Assembly: GCA_958439425.1 (NCBI GenBank)
Contig: CAUBVH010000005.1
Coordinates: forward strand, 38,083-102,082
Direction of reading: 5' to 3'
Origin: an uncultured Collinsella sp.
GTDB taxonomy: Bacteria > Actinomycetota > Coriobacteriia > Coriobacteriales > Coriobacteriaceae
Length of the DNA stretch: 64,000 nucleotides
The translations under genes and the position numbers were made by a program. Position 1 is the stretch's first letter; every line of letters begins with the position of its first letter. Positions 1-7,758 of this stretch are shown here, piece after piece. Under the pieces are notes generated by a model that saw only the letters and a program-made list of their open reading frames with translations, was not told the origin of the DNA and ran no database searches.

Positions 1-314
1 AGGCCAAGGGTCTCTCCAATCGCGCGATCATCATCAAGCATGCGCTTAAGAATGCACTCATCCCCGTCGTTACCTATATTGGTGTCGACTTCGGAGGTAT
101 GCTTTCGGGCGCCATCCTGACCGAGACGGTCTTTAACTGGCCCGGCATCGGCTTCGAGGTCTACCGCGCCATTAGCATGCGCGATTGGCCCATCGTTATG
201 GGCGGCGTTACGCTCATTGTTGTCGTCGTTATGGTGATCAACCTGCTCGTCGACATTAGCTATGCATTCCTCGACCCGCGCATCCGCCTTGGCGGTCCGT
301 CGGATAAGGCCTAA
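1..314 (+). CDS. dppB: Oligopeptide/dipeptide ABC transporter permease (DppB/OppB type), 3' part
   Basis: The gene is cut by the left edge; the reading frame is open from base 3. The visible C-terminus (about 103 residues) starts with the binding-protein-dependent permease EAA loop (AKGLSNRAIIIKHALKNALI), the cytoplasmic segment that contacts the ATPases, followed by the family signature around SGAILTETVFNWPGIG and a last membrane helix before a short tail. It is followed 14 bases later by a DppC-type permease and two ATPases in the order typical of dpp/opp operons. The substrate class (di- or oligopeptide, possibly nickel or sugars) cannot be fixed from this fragment. Confidence 0.93.
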   Translation, partial: AKGLSNRAIIIKHALKNALIPVVTYIGVDFGGMLSGAILTETVFNWPGIGFEVYRAISMRDWPIVMGGVTLIVVVVMVINLLVDISYAFLDPRIRLGGPSDKA

Positions 315-328
315 GGGAGGTACGTCTC

Positions 329-1264
329 ATGCAGGAAACTGATTCTCAGTCTCAGGAGCAGGCTACCGCCACCAAGGCCGCATCTGCTCCCGCCAAGTCC
401 CGCACGCTGTGGGGCGACGCTTTTAAGCGTCTTCGTAAGAACAAGCTCGCCGTTATCGGTGTCTGCTGGATCATCATCGTTGTTGTGGTCGCCCTGACCG
501 CCGATCTGTGGGCTAAGCCCTGGCTCGGTTCGCCTACGGCTTCCGACTCGACTACCATGGCCGAGACGTCGCTGCTGGCTCCGTGTGCCGAGCACCCGTT
601 TGGCACCGACTCTCTTGGTCGTGACATTCTCGTCCGTGTTATCTACGGTGCACGCGTTTCGCTTTCCGTCGGTATTATGGCCACTGCCATCTCCACGGTG
701 ATCGGTCTGGTCATGGGCGCCCTGGCCGGTTTCTATGGTGGCATCTGGGATACGATCATCATGCGCTGTGCGGACATCTTCCTTGCGTTCCCGTACGTGC
801 TGTTCGTTGTTGCCATGATTGCCGTTATCGGCCGTGGCCTTCAGAACGTTTTTATCGCCATCGGTATTCTTGGCTGGCCCTCGATTGCGCGCGTCTTCCG
901 ATCTGCGATCCTAACGGTCAAAGAGAACGATTATGTTGACGCCGCTCGCGCTATGGGTGCATCCGATGCGCGTATCGTTATGCGCCATATCTTCCCGAAC
1001 TCCGTTGCTTCTATCGTGGTCTATGCGACCATGAACATCGGTGGCGCTATTCTGACCGAGTCTGCCCTGTCCTTCCTCGGCATGGGCGTTATCCCGCCTA
1101 CGCCTTCGTGGGGCTCCATGATTCAGGACGGTCAGCAGTATCTTCTGACTGCTCCCTGGATGATGATCATGCCCGGTTTGGCAATTCTCTCGACGGTGCT
1201 CGCCTTCACCCTGCTGGGTGACGGTCTGCGCGACGCCCTCGACGTCAAGATGAAGGACGCATAA
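329..1264 (+). CDS. dppC: Oligopeptide/dipeptide ABC transporter permease (DppC/OppC type)
   Basis: This 311-residue inner-membrane subunit forms the peptide channel with the preceding permease. It has an N-terminal cytoplasmic arm, a first membrane helix near residues 38-58, an extracytoplasmic loop ending in EHPFGTDSLGRDILVRV (the OppC N-terminal signature), then five more hydrophobic helices. The EAA motif lies around residues 205-235 (DAARAMGASDARIVMRHIF). A ribosome site GGGAGG precedes the ATG. The gene sits between dppB and the two ATPase genes with near-zero spacing, so co-transcription is expected. Confidence 0.95.
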   Translation: MQETDSQSQEQATATKAASAPAKSRTLWGDAFKRLRKNKLAVIGVCWIIIVVVVALTADLWAKPWLGSPTASDSTTMAETSLLAPCAEHPFGTDSLGRDILVRVIYGARVSLSVGIMATAISTVIGLVMGALAGFYGGIWDTIIMRCADIFLAFPYVLFVVAMIAVIGRGLQNVFIAIGILGWPSIARVFRSAILTVKENDYVDAARAMGASDARIVMRHIFPNSVASIVVYATMNIGGAILTESALSFLGMGVIPPTPSWGSMIQDGQQYLLTAPWMMIMPGLAILSTVLAFTLLGDGLRDALDVKMKDA

Positions 1265-1266
1265 GG

Positions 1267-2358
1267 ATGAAGAAGAACAAGAACTATGTGGACCTGAAGG
1301 ACCAGCCGGTTCCCGAGGGCCAGCATCTGCTCGAGGTCGATGACCTTAAGATGTATTTCCACACCGAGGATGGCGTCGTTCGCGCTGTCGATGGCGTGTC
1401 CTACACGCTCGATCGCGGTGAGACCCTGGGTGTCGTCGGTGAGTCCGGCTCTGGTAAGTCCGTGACCGCCATGACCATCATGGGCCTTATCTCGATGCCT
1501 CCGGGAAAGATTGAGGGCGGTGACGTTCGCTATCGCGGTCGTTCCATCCTCGAGATGACCGAGGAAGAGATGCAACACATTCGCGGTAACGACATCGCGA
1601 TGATCTTCCAGGATCCTATGACCTCCTTGAACCCGGTCTATAAGATCGGCAAGCAGGTGGGCGAGGGTCTTCGTCTGCACCGTGGCTACTCCAAGCAGGA
1701 GGCGCTCAAGCGCGCCACCGAGCTTTTGGACCTCGTGGGTATCCCCGAGCCCGAGAAGCGCGTCAATGAGTATCCGCACCAGTTCTCCGGCGGTATGCGT
1801 CAGCGCGTCATGATTGCCATGGCGCTTGCCTGCGATCCCGATATCCTGATTGCCGACGAGCCCACGACGGCTCTGGACGTTACCATTCAGGCTCAGATTA
1901 TCGAGCTCATGCAGGAGATGCAGCAGAAGAACGGCAACGCCATTATCATGATTACCCATGACTTGGGCGTCGTCGCCGATATGGCCGATAAGATCATGGT
2001 TATGTACGCCGGCCGTCCCGTCGAGTTCGGTACAGCTGAGGAAATCTTCTACGAGAGCCGCCATCCCTACACCTGGGGTCTTATTCGTTCCATTCCGGAG
2101 CAGGCCATCGAGGAGAAGAAGCCGCTGACGCCGATTCACGGCAACCCGCCTTCGCTCATGAACCTGCCCGAGGGCTGCGTCTTCTCTCCTCGCTGCCCCT
2201 ATGCGACGGACAAGTGCCGCAAGCAGCGCCCCGAGCGCGTTGTCACCGAGTCCGGCCACTATTCTGCGTGCCATTATTCCGGTGACCCCGAGTTCCTCAA
2301 GAACGCGCCTGAGACGTCCCGCACGCGCAAGGATTCCAAGAAGGGAGGCGAGGCGTAA
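1267..2358 (+). CDS. oppD: Oligopeptide/dipeptide ABC transporter ATP-binding protein (DppD/OppD type)
   Basis: One of the two cytoplasmic ATPases that power the importer, 363 residues. Walker A is GESGSGKS at residues 58-65, the Q-loop glutamine is in FQDPM near 115, the ABC signature SGGMRQR is at 174-180 and Walker B ILIADEP at 193-199. The C-terminal oligopeptide extension (after about 270) carries the cysteine-bearing CVFSPRCPYATDKC segment that in related proteins can hold an iron-sulfur cluster. It starts 2 bases after the dppC stop and touches the next ATPase gene, which indicates translational coupling. Confidence 0.95.
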   Translation: MKKNKNYVDLKDQPVPEGQHLLEVDDLKMYFHTEDGVVRAVDGVSYTLDRGETLGVVGESGSGKSVTAMTIMGLISMPPGKIEGGDVRYRGRSILEMTEEEMQHIRGNDIAMIFQDPMTSLNPVYKIGKQVGEGLRLHRGYSKQEALKRATELLDLVGIPEPEKRVNEYPHQFSGGMRQRVMIAMALACDPDILIADEPTTALDVTIQAQIIELMQEMQQKNGNAIIMITHDLGVVADMADKIMVMYAGRPVEFGTAEEIFYESRHPYTWGLIRSIPEQAIEEKKPLTPIHGNPPSLMNLPEGCVFSPRCPYATDKCRKQRPERVVTESGHYSACHYSGDPEFLKNAPETSRTRKDSKKGGEA

Positions 2359-3387
2359 ATGGCAGACAATAACGAGCGCACTCCGCTGCTGAAGGTCGAG
2401 CACCTTTCTAAGGAGTTCCCCGCAGAGTCCGGCATGTTCGCCAAGCGTTTTTCCAAGCGCGTCGTCTCTGCTGTAAACGACATCTCGTTCGAGATTTATC
2501 CGGGCGAGACCTTTGGCCTGGTCGGCGAGTCTGGTTGCGGTAAGTCCACCACGGGCCGCACCATCATGCGCCTGACCAAGCCGACGGCCGGCAAAGTGTT
2601 CTTCCAGGGCAAAGACGTTGCCGAGATGAGCAAGCATGAGATCAAGGACATGCGTCGTGAGATGCAGTTCATCTTCCAGGACCCCTATGCTTCGCTCAAT
2701 CCTCGTATGACCATCGGCGAGATCGTCTCCGAGCCCATGACTATTCATGGCGTGGGCACCAAGGAGGAGCGCATTGAGCGTGTCCGTGAGCTGCTGGACG
2801 TCGTCGGCCTCAACCCCGAGCACATCAACCGCTATCCGCACGAGTTCTCGGGCGGTCAGCGTCAGCGTGTCGGCATCGCCCGCGCGTTCGCTCTGAAGCC
2901 CAAGCTGATCATCTGCGACGAGCCCGTTTCCGCTCTGGATGTTTCCATTCAGGCCCAGGTTCTGAACCTGCTCAAGGAACTTCAGGACAAGTTCGGTACG
3001 GCGTATCTGTTTATCGCCCACGACCTGTCCGTCGTGCAGCACATCTCCGATCGCGTTGCCGTTATGTATCTGGGTAAGATGGTCGAGGTTTCGGACTGGA
3101 AGACGCTCTATAGCGAGCCTCACCATCCGTACACGCAGTCGCTGCTGTCTGCCGTGCCGGTTCCCGATCCTGATATCCAGAAGACTCGTAACCGCATCAT
3201 CCTTGCCGGCGATCCGCCGTCGCCGCTGGATCCGCCGACCGGCTGCCGTTTCCACACGCGCTGCCCGATCGCGCAGGGCATCTGCTCCGAGAAGCTTCCT
3301 GAGTTTAAGGAAGTCGCTCCGGGCCACTGCTGCGCGTGCCACTTCGCGGAGCCGTTCCCGATCAAGGAATCGCACATCGACCTGTAG
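2359..3387 (+). CDS. oppF: Oligopeptide/dipeptide ABC transporter ATP-binding protein (DppF/OppF type)
   Basis: Second ATPase of the peptide importer, 342 residues. Walker A GESGCGKST at residues 56-64, signature SGGQRQR at 164-170, and a Walker B/D-loop around IICDEPVSALD. The C-terminal extension again holds paired cysteines (GCRFHTRCPIAQGIC). The ATG follows the oppD stop directly and has the ribosome site GGGAGG inside the oppD end. It is the last gene of the operon: 16 bases after its stop a very long inverted repeat begins, probably the transcription end. Confidence 0.95.
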   Translation: MADNNERTPLLKVEHLSKEFPAESGMFAKRFSKRVVSAVNDISFEIYPGETFGLVGESGCGKSTTGRTIMRLTKPTAGKVFFQGKDVAEMSKHEIKDMRREMQFIFQDPYASLNPRMTIGEIVSEPMTIHGVGTKEERIERVRELLDVVGLNPEHINRYPHEFSGGQRQRVGIARAFALKPKLIICDEPVSALDVSIQAQVLNLLKELQDKFGTAYLFIAHDLSVVQHISDRVAVMYLGKMVEVSDWKTLYSEPHHPYTQSLLSAVPVPDPDIQKTRNRIILAGDPPSPLDPPTGCRFHTRCPIAQGICSEKLPEFKEVAPGHCCACHFAEPFPIKESHIDL

Positions 3388-3403
3388 TCGGTTGTTTTCG
3401 TTC

Positions 3404-3528
3404 GGGCCCGCCCTGTTGTTACTTTTCAGAACGTCCTCGGACATGTCGGAAGCCCCGCTGCGCGCTGCGCGCTGCGGGGCTTCCTCCGTCCTGCGGGATG
3501 TTCTGAAAAGTAACAACAGGGCGGGCCC
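3404..3528. repeat. Nested long inverted repeat, 125 bp, downstream of oppF
   Basis: Perfect 29-bp outer arms at 3404-3432 and 3500-3528 enclose a GC-rich inner hairpin with 11-bp arms (3448-3458 and 3474-3484, GGAAGCCCCGC). The outer arms contain GTTGTTACTTTTCAG and its complement. There is no T-run directly after it, so it is not a textbook terminator, although such a stem would be very stable in RNA. The same layout, with unrelated sequence, recurs at 3710-3834 and 11203-11340. Confidence 0.9.
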
Positions 3529-3594
3529 TGCGGTAACTCGGCAGGGGGAGTGCGATTCCCTGATCGCTCACTTAAATTAATAAAAAATTGAGTG

Positions 3595-3648
3595 AGGCCG
3601 GAGCTTTGGCTCCGGCCTCCTTATATAAGGGCTCGGCAAAGCCGAGCC
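3595..3648. terminator. Two tandem hairpins between the long inverted repeats
   Basis: Hairpin one, 3595-3618, pairs GGCCGGAGC with GCTCCGGCC around a TTTG loop. Hairpin two, 3630-3648, pairs GGCTCGGC with GCCGAGCC around AAA and is followed by TAAATTTTTA. They sit in the gene-free stretch 3388-3978 and are plausible terminators. No protein gene is supported in this stretch. Confidence 0.6.
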
Positions 3649-3709
3649 ACTAAATTTTTATCAGCCCCCAGAACATGTTTGAGAACTGTGCATGAAGCAT
3701 GTGCCCCTA

Positions 3710-3834
3710 GGGCAGGAATGAGGTTGCTTTCCAACGCATTCCGCAGGGGGCGGCATTATTTTGTAGCGCGAAGCGCGGATCAAAATAATGCCGCATGCCC
3801 GAGGACGCGTTGGAAAGCAACCTCATTCCTGCCC
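3710..3834. repeat. Nested long inverted repeat, 125 bp, upstream of tRNA-Leu
   Basis: Perfect 28-bp outer arms at 3710-3737 and 3807-3834 (beginning GGGCAGGAATGAGG) surround a second perfect 14-bp pair at 3750-3763 and 3781-3794 (GCGGCATTATTTTG) and a small innermost GCGC-GAA-GCGC turn. The total span, 125 bp, equals that of the element at 3404-3528. No coding potential is evident inside it. Confidence 0.9.
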
Positions 3835-3871
3835 GAACAGGTCAGTCTACCTGCGCATTTACAAATTCGTA

Positions 3872-3921
3872 AACTTTTTTGAAAAAAGTGCTTGCACAGT
3901 TCTCGAATCATAGGTTATTAT
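3872..3921 (+). promoter_or_regulatory. Promoter of tRNA-Leu with upstream palindrome
   Basis: The -35 box TTGCAC (3892-3897) and -10 box TATTAT (3916-3921) are 18 bases apart. Immediately upstream, 3872-3889 reads AACTTTTTTGAAAAAAGT, an A/T palindrome placed two bases before the -35 box. The identical 18-mer sits at the same offset before the first tRNA-Gly promoter (7343-7360), which suggests an UP-element-like or factor-binding role in stable-RNA transcription. Confidence 0.8.
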
Positions 3922-3978
3922 CTTCCTCGTTGAACGCGCGGGTCCAACAAAACGAACCGCGAATCAACAACATAGCAT

Positions 3979-4068
3979 GTCGGAGTGGCGGAATTGGCAG
4001 ACGCGCTAGCTTGAGGTGCTAGTGACCGCTTTTTGGTCATGCGGGTTCAAGTCCCGCCTCCGACACCA
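3979..4068 (+). tRNA. tRNA-Leu (anticodon GAG)
   Basis: Class II tRNA with 7-bp acceptor GTCGGAG/CTCCGAC, anticodon stem CTAGC/GCTAG around loop TTGAGGT (anticodon GAG), a long variable arm (TGACCGCTTTTTGGTCA) and T arm GCGGGTTCAAGTCCCGC. The CCA end is encoded (4066-4068). Confidence 0.95.
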
Positions 4069-4080
4069 TCGCATTTGAGA

Positions 4081-4101
4081 AGCCTCTTCGGAGGCTTTTT
4101 T
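4081..4101 (+). terminator. Rho-independent terminator after tRNA-Leu
   Basis: The hairpin AGCCTC-TTCG-GAGGCT is followed by a T-run and lies 12 bases after the tRNA CCA end. Confidence 0.85.
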
Positions 4102-4127
4102 GTTACCGATAGACGGTGAGGTCCACG

Positions 4128-6473
4128 ATGGAAACGCTTGAGCGCAACGAGTGGGCAGACGTTGCCCAACTGGTCGAGATCACGAGCGATGCTGTCATCA
4201 TTTGTGAGCTCGACGGAACCATTCTGCATGTGAATAATCGCTTACTTGGTTTGATGTGCGAGGAACGCGCCGACGTCATCGGTGGAGATGTTAAAGACGT
4301 CCTGTATTCGTCCGCTTTTGAACGTGCGACGGAACATCGTCTACCATTTGAAACTGATGGCTCCGAGAACGAACTGATGCTCAAGCTGAGTGACGGCTCT
4401 TTTATTCCCGTCTTGGTTCGTGCGGGCTCCGTAACGCCTCCACGCATCTTTGGGCGCCGCGCACCACGTGTCCTGGTGGCGCTTCACAGTATCGAAGAGC
4501 AGTATTCCCACGATCGTCAGCTCAAACGTGCGCTTTCGGAGCTTAGGGTGGCGAATAAACGCCTTTCGGGTACCCTTTCGGTCATTATGAGTACCGTGGG
4601 CTCCAATGAGCTCCCCAGCTTGCTCGATACCGTTTTGAATCAGCTCGTCGGAACGCTCGATGCCTCTGGAGCTGCGATTTATTTTTCTGAGAGCGGCGGC
4701 TTTAAGCTTCGCGGTGTTTCCAAGGAGCTGCATGACAGCTACCTGCCCGAGTTTTTGCCGTATGGCGCTGGCATTCCGACGTATGTTCTTCGCGAGTCGC
4801 GTGCCTGCCGCCTGTCGATTCAGCAGGACCTTGAGGGCGACCGGGTTGCTTCGGGTATGTTCATGGATTTGGACAATCGTTCCAAGCACTTGCTGCGCGT
4901 GCAGGATATGCCCCCGTATCGCAGCGAGATCTGTCTTCCCGTGTTTTACGGCACGCAGGTGCTCGGTGTGTTGGAGGTCGGTTGGAAACGTCCACAGGCG
5001 CCACTTGCCTATGACCTTAACGTGCTCGAGGTCATCTGCGATTACCTGTCTATTCAGATGGTCGGCATGGCGTCGAGCTTACGTTCGCGCCGCACGGCAG
5101 AACTTGGTCGTTCGCTCAACGTGCTGCGCGATGAGCTTTTTACCTATCTTGATGATCCGGTCGCTGCTTCGCACGCCGTCTCGTCCGAAATCTGTGCCGT
5201 GCTCAATTGCCATTTTTGCCCCGTTGAGTACGATGCGGGCCTCGAAGCCTATGTTATCGATTTTGAGGGCGGTAGCCGTGTGGCGTTGCCGGGCGATCCA
5301 GAGTCACTCTTCTTTTCCGTCACGACGCCGGCGGCGCGCCTGGGGACATCTTCTGATGGGTTCGAGACATCGGTGCTGGGCGGGACGAGTGCCGACGATC
5401 TAAGGTACGTGCGCCTTACACGTGTGGACGAATCCACGTCTATGGGTGCATGGTTGAGGGCCCACGGCCTACCGTGCCAGGGACTTTATGTCGACTCCGG
5501 CATCGAAGCAGGGCGCTACCACTCGGAATCGGATGGCAAGCGAAGCAACGATGCGATCGTTCCTGCTGATATCGCCAAGGGGCCGACGAGGCGTGCTTTG
5601 CTGCTCCGCGATGGCAGCCAGGAGCCCATTGATGACCTCGAATACGACTACATGGTGCATTTGGCGCATGACTTTGAGTTGATTTATGAGGGCGAGTCTC
5701 AAAAGCGCGAAGAACGTCATATTGCCCAGACGCTTCAGATTGGCATGAGAAATTCGCTTGGTGACGTTCCGGGTATCGCGACTGATTCGGTATACCTGTC
5801 AGCCACGAACTCTGCATTGGTCGGTGGTGACTTCTATACGCTCATCCGTCTTCCCGACGATTGCGCCGTCATGATCCTGGGCGATGTGTCCGGCAAGGGC
5901 ATCGAGGCGGCATCCATGTCTGCACTCGTCAAGACGGCGCTGACGGCCTATGCCTGGGAGGGTGCGGGGCCTGCCCGCATGGCCCGCTCGCTCAATAGCA
6001 TGCTCATGGGCTTTTCGAGGGTCGAGACGTTCGTGACGGCCTTTATCGCTAAGATTGACCTTAAAGCCGGGCGCGCTACCTATTGCTCTGCGGGACATCC
6101 TCCCACTATGGTCATCAGACCGTCGTCGAAGCCGCTTGGCGGCGGAGAAACCCGAGGGGGAGAAGTGGAGCTCCTTGGGTGCCAATCGGGCGTGATCGGT
6201 GCCTTTGAGAGCATGGTCTACGAGACGGGCGCCTTTACGTTCGCTCCTGGTGACATGCTATTTATGTATACCGACGGAACGATTGAAGCACGTGATCGCT
6301 CGGGTGCTTTCTTTGGCGAACAGCGCCTTCGCGACCTTCTGCTCTCTGTCTCGGGTGAGGGCGTATCGGGCATTTGCGGCAAGGTCTTGGGCGAGCTTGA
6401 CCGATTTACCGATTCGGCGCTGGACGATGACATTGCATTGGTGTCCCTTGAGTTTTTACGGGGTCGTTCATAG
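4128..6473 (+). CDS. PAS-GAF-SpoIIE (PP2C) serine phosphatase
   Basis: A 781-residue sensor phosphatase of the RsbU/SpoIIE type, which dephosphorylates STAS anti-anti-sigma proteins. Order: PAS domain (about 10-110), GAF domain (about 150-310), a poorly conserved middle, and a C-terminal PP2C domain from about 555. Metal-binding motifs are visible: VGGDFY, LGDVSGKG, SAGHPP, YTDGT and DDDIAL. I chose the ATG at 4128 because GGTGAGG lies before it; a GTG at 4116 in frame is the alternative. The next gene encodes a STAS-plus-kinase protein, its likely partner. No membrane helix is seen, so a cytoplasmic signal is expected. Confidence 0.9.
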   Translation: METLERNEWADVAQLVEITSDAVIICELDGTILHVNNRLLGLMCEERADVIGGDVKDVLYSSAFERATEHRLPFETDGSENELMLKLSDGSFIPVLVRAGSVTPPRIFGRRAPRVLVALHSIEEQYSHDRQLKRALSELRVANKRLSGTLSVIMSTVGSNELPSLLDTVLNQLVGTLDASGAAIYFSESGGFKLRGVSKELHDSYLPEFLPYGAGIPTYVLRESRACRLSIQQDLEGDRVASGMFMDLDNRSKHLLRVQDMPPYRSEICLPVFYGTQVLGVLEVGWKRPQAPLAYDLNVLEVICDYLSIQMVGMASSLRSRRTAELGRSLNVLRDELFTYLDDPVAASHAVSSEICAVLNCHFCPVEYDAGLEAYVIDFEGGSRVALPGDPESLFFSVTTPAARLGTSSDGFETSVLGGTSADDLRYVRLTRVDESTSMGAWLRAHGLPCQGLYVDSGIEAGRYHSESDGKRSNDAIVPADIAKGPTRRALLLRDGSQEPIDDLEYDYMVHLAHDFELIYEGESQKREERHIAQTLQIGMRNSLGDVPGIATDSVYLSATNSALVGGDFYTLIRLPDDCAVMILGDVSGKGIEAASMSALVKTALTAYAWEGAGPARMARSLNSMLMGFSRVETFVTAFIAKIDLKAGRATYCSAGHPPTMVIRPSSKPLGGGETRGGEVELLGCQSGVIGAFESMVYETGAFTFAPGDMLFMYTDGTIEARDRSGAFFGEQRLRDLLLSVSGEGVSGICGKVLGELDRFTDSALDDDIALVSLEFLRGRS

Positions 6474-6551
6474 ACGACGCTGGGCGGGTTGAATCCGCAC
6501 GGTTGGGGAAACGAATGCATCGAGTGGGCTTTTTTGGGGAACCATGGTCGT

Positions 6552-7298
6552 ATGAATGAGTGGAATGACATAGCGGTTTTGACGCCACCGGGTGATGTCG
6601 ACATCGCCTCGGTGCCCGTGCTGCGCCGACGGTTGGACAATTTGATCGACCGGGGCGTTCGTCGCGTTGTCATCAATTGCCAGGCCGTGGGCTTTATCGA
6701 CTCGACGGGTTTGGCGTTTTTGCTTACACGTGCCAGAGAACTCATGAGGCGAGAGGGCCTGCTTTCGCTCGTTAACGCCTCCGATGAGGTCATCCGCTTT
6801 TTGGAGATTGCCCGACTTGTCGACATCCTCCATGTTGCGGGCTTCGCTCGGGAGTCGATTCCTGCCATTCCGGTGGGGGAATTGCCTCGCTGGAGCAAGA
6901 GTGTCGAGGTGCGCCAGGGTATCGAGAACCTTCCATACTATCGTCATCGTATTGCCGAGCTACTCGAACCGCTTCCCCTGAGGCGGGATGAGCGCTATGA
7001 CGTCGCGTTGGCATCGGGCGAGGCGCTGGGCAACGCGTATGACCATGCGGGCGGTATCGGATGCATCCTGACGGTTCAGGCCTATGGCGATCGTGTCGTG
7101 ATTGAGGTTGTCGACCGTGGGGCGGGCTATTCGATTGACGGGTCGAGTGAACCGGTTACGACTGAGGAGCGCGGGCGTGGGATCAAGCTCATGCGCATGT
7201 TAGTCGACAACGTGGAGGTTGCCCGTCGTACTGATGGTGCCGGTACGCGCGTTCGGATGGTAAAGCTGTTTAGCGGAACATTGGAATCGTGCGCCTAG
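6552..7298 (+). CDS. STAS domain fused to a HATPase (anti-sigma-kinase-like) domain
   Basis: This 248-residue protein joins two halves of a partner-switch module. Residues 1-100 form a STAS domain with the phosphorylatable-serine motif in FIDSTGLAFL. Residues about 125-245 form an RsbW/SpoIIAB-like HATPase_c domain (N box GEALGNAYDHA, G1 box VVDRGAGYS, G2 box GRGIKLMRM). The start at 6552 has GGGGAA ten bases upstream; a TTG at 6489 would add 21 non-conserved residues. It follows the SpoIIE-type phosphatase by 78 bases. No sigma-factor gene lies nearby, so the target is unknown. Confidence 0.85.
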   Translation: MNEWNDIAVLTPPGDVDIASVPVLRRRLDNLIDRGVRRVVINCQAVGFIDSTGLAFLLTRARELMRREGLLSLVNASDEVIRFLEIARLVDILHVAGFARESIPAIPVGELPRWSKSVEVRQGIENLPYYRHRIAELLEPLPLRRDERYDVALASGEALGNAYDHAGGIGCILTVQAYGDRVVIEVVDRGAGYSIDGSSEPVTTEERGRGIKLMRMLVDNVEVARRTDGAGTRVRMVKLFSGTLESCA

Positions 7299-7342
7299 TA
7301 AATCGTTTTGGCATGTATATCTGCCAAGAGCATGTGGCGAAC

Positions 7343-7391
7343 AACTTTTTTGAAAAAAGTACTTGCGTCTTTTGGGCAACTCGCGTAAATT
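7343..7391 (+). promoter_or_regulatory. Promoter of first tRNA-Gly with upstream palindrome
   Basis: The -35 box TTGCGT (7363-7368) and -10 box TAAATT (7386-7391) are separated by 17 bases. The 18-mer AACTTTTTTGAAAAAAGT at 7343-7360 ends two bases before the -35 box, exactly as at the tRNA-Leu promoter. Confidence 0.8.
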
Positions 7392-7403
7392 AATAACCCG
7401 CAA

Positions 7404-7479
7404 GCGGACATGGCTCAGTTGGTAGAGCACAACCTTGCCAAGGTTGGGGTCGCGGGTTCGAGCCCCGTTGTCCGCTCCA
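7404..7479 (+). tRNA. tRNA-Gly (anticodon GCC), copy 1
   Basis: 76 bases including CCA. Acceptor GCGGACA/TGTCCGC, anticodon stem CAACC/GGTTG with loop TTGCCAA (anticodon GCC), and T arm GCGGGTTCGAGCCCCGT. The sequence is identical to the copies at 7631 and 8180. Confidence 0.95.
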
Positions 7480-7489
7480 TTGCATTTCC

Positions 7490-7513
7490 GGACCGTCTCA
7501 AGCGGTCCTTTTT
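7490..7513 (+). terminator. Hairpin plus T-run between tRNA-Gly and tRNA-Cys
   Basis: GGACCG-TCTCAAG-CGGTCC is followed by TTTTT. The T-run ends one base before the mature 5' end of tRNA-Cys, leaving no room for a separate promoter, so this is either a leaky terminator or a processing hairpin. Confidence 0.7.
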
Positions 7514-7514
7514 C

Positions 7515-7588
7515 GGCGAAGTGGCCAAGTGGTAAGGCAGAGGCCTGCAAAGCCTTTACCCCCGGTTCGAATCCGGGCTTCGCCTCCA
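7515..7588 (+). tRNA. tRNA-Cys (anticodon GCA)
   Basis: Acceptor GGCGAAG/CTTCGCC, anticodon loop CTGCAAA (anticodon GCA) on stem GAGGC/GCCTT, T arm CCCGGTTCGAATCCGGG, encoded CCA at 7586-7588. It probably depends on read-through from the tRNA-Gly promoter upstream. Confidence 0.95.
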
Positions 7589-7596
7589 GGCAACAT

Positions 7597-7622
7597 CCGG
7601 GCGCTCCGGCGCCCGTTTTGTT
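7597..7622 (+). terminator. Terminator-like hairpin after tRNA-Cys
   Basis: GGGCGC-TCC-GGCGCCC-type stem followed by GTTTTGTTTT, eight bases after the tRNA end. Confidence 0.7.
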
Positions 7623-7630
7623 TTACATAT

Positions 7631-7706
7631 GCGGACATGGCTCAGTTGGTAGAGCACAACCTTGCCAAGGTTGGGGTCGCGGGTTCGAGCCCCGTTGTCC
7701 GCTCCA
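7631..7706 (+). tRNA. tRNA-Gly (anticodon GCC), copy 2
   Basis: Identical over its full 76 bases to the copy at 7404-7479. It lies directly after the tRNA-Cys terminator-like hairpin, with no clear promoter of its own. Confidence 0.95.
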
Positions 7707-7712
7707 AGCGCA

Positions 7713-7745
7713 ATAGCCCGACTACGACGGTAGCCGGGCTTTTTC
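7713..7745 (+). terminator. Terminator after tRNA-Gly copy 2
   Basis: TAGCCCG and CGGGCT arms around an inner ACTACGACGGTAGC turn, followed by TTTTT. Confidence 0.8.
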
Positions 7746-7758
7746 GTATCCATAGCTT

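Noticed and set aside
1132..3516. Very long antisense open frame opposite the oppD/oppF genes
   Set aside because: It mirrors strongly coding genes with clear motifs on the plus strand; antisense openness is a by-product of high GC and codon bias. No ribosome site or family similarity.
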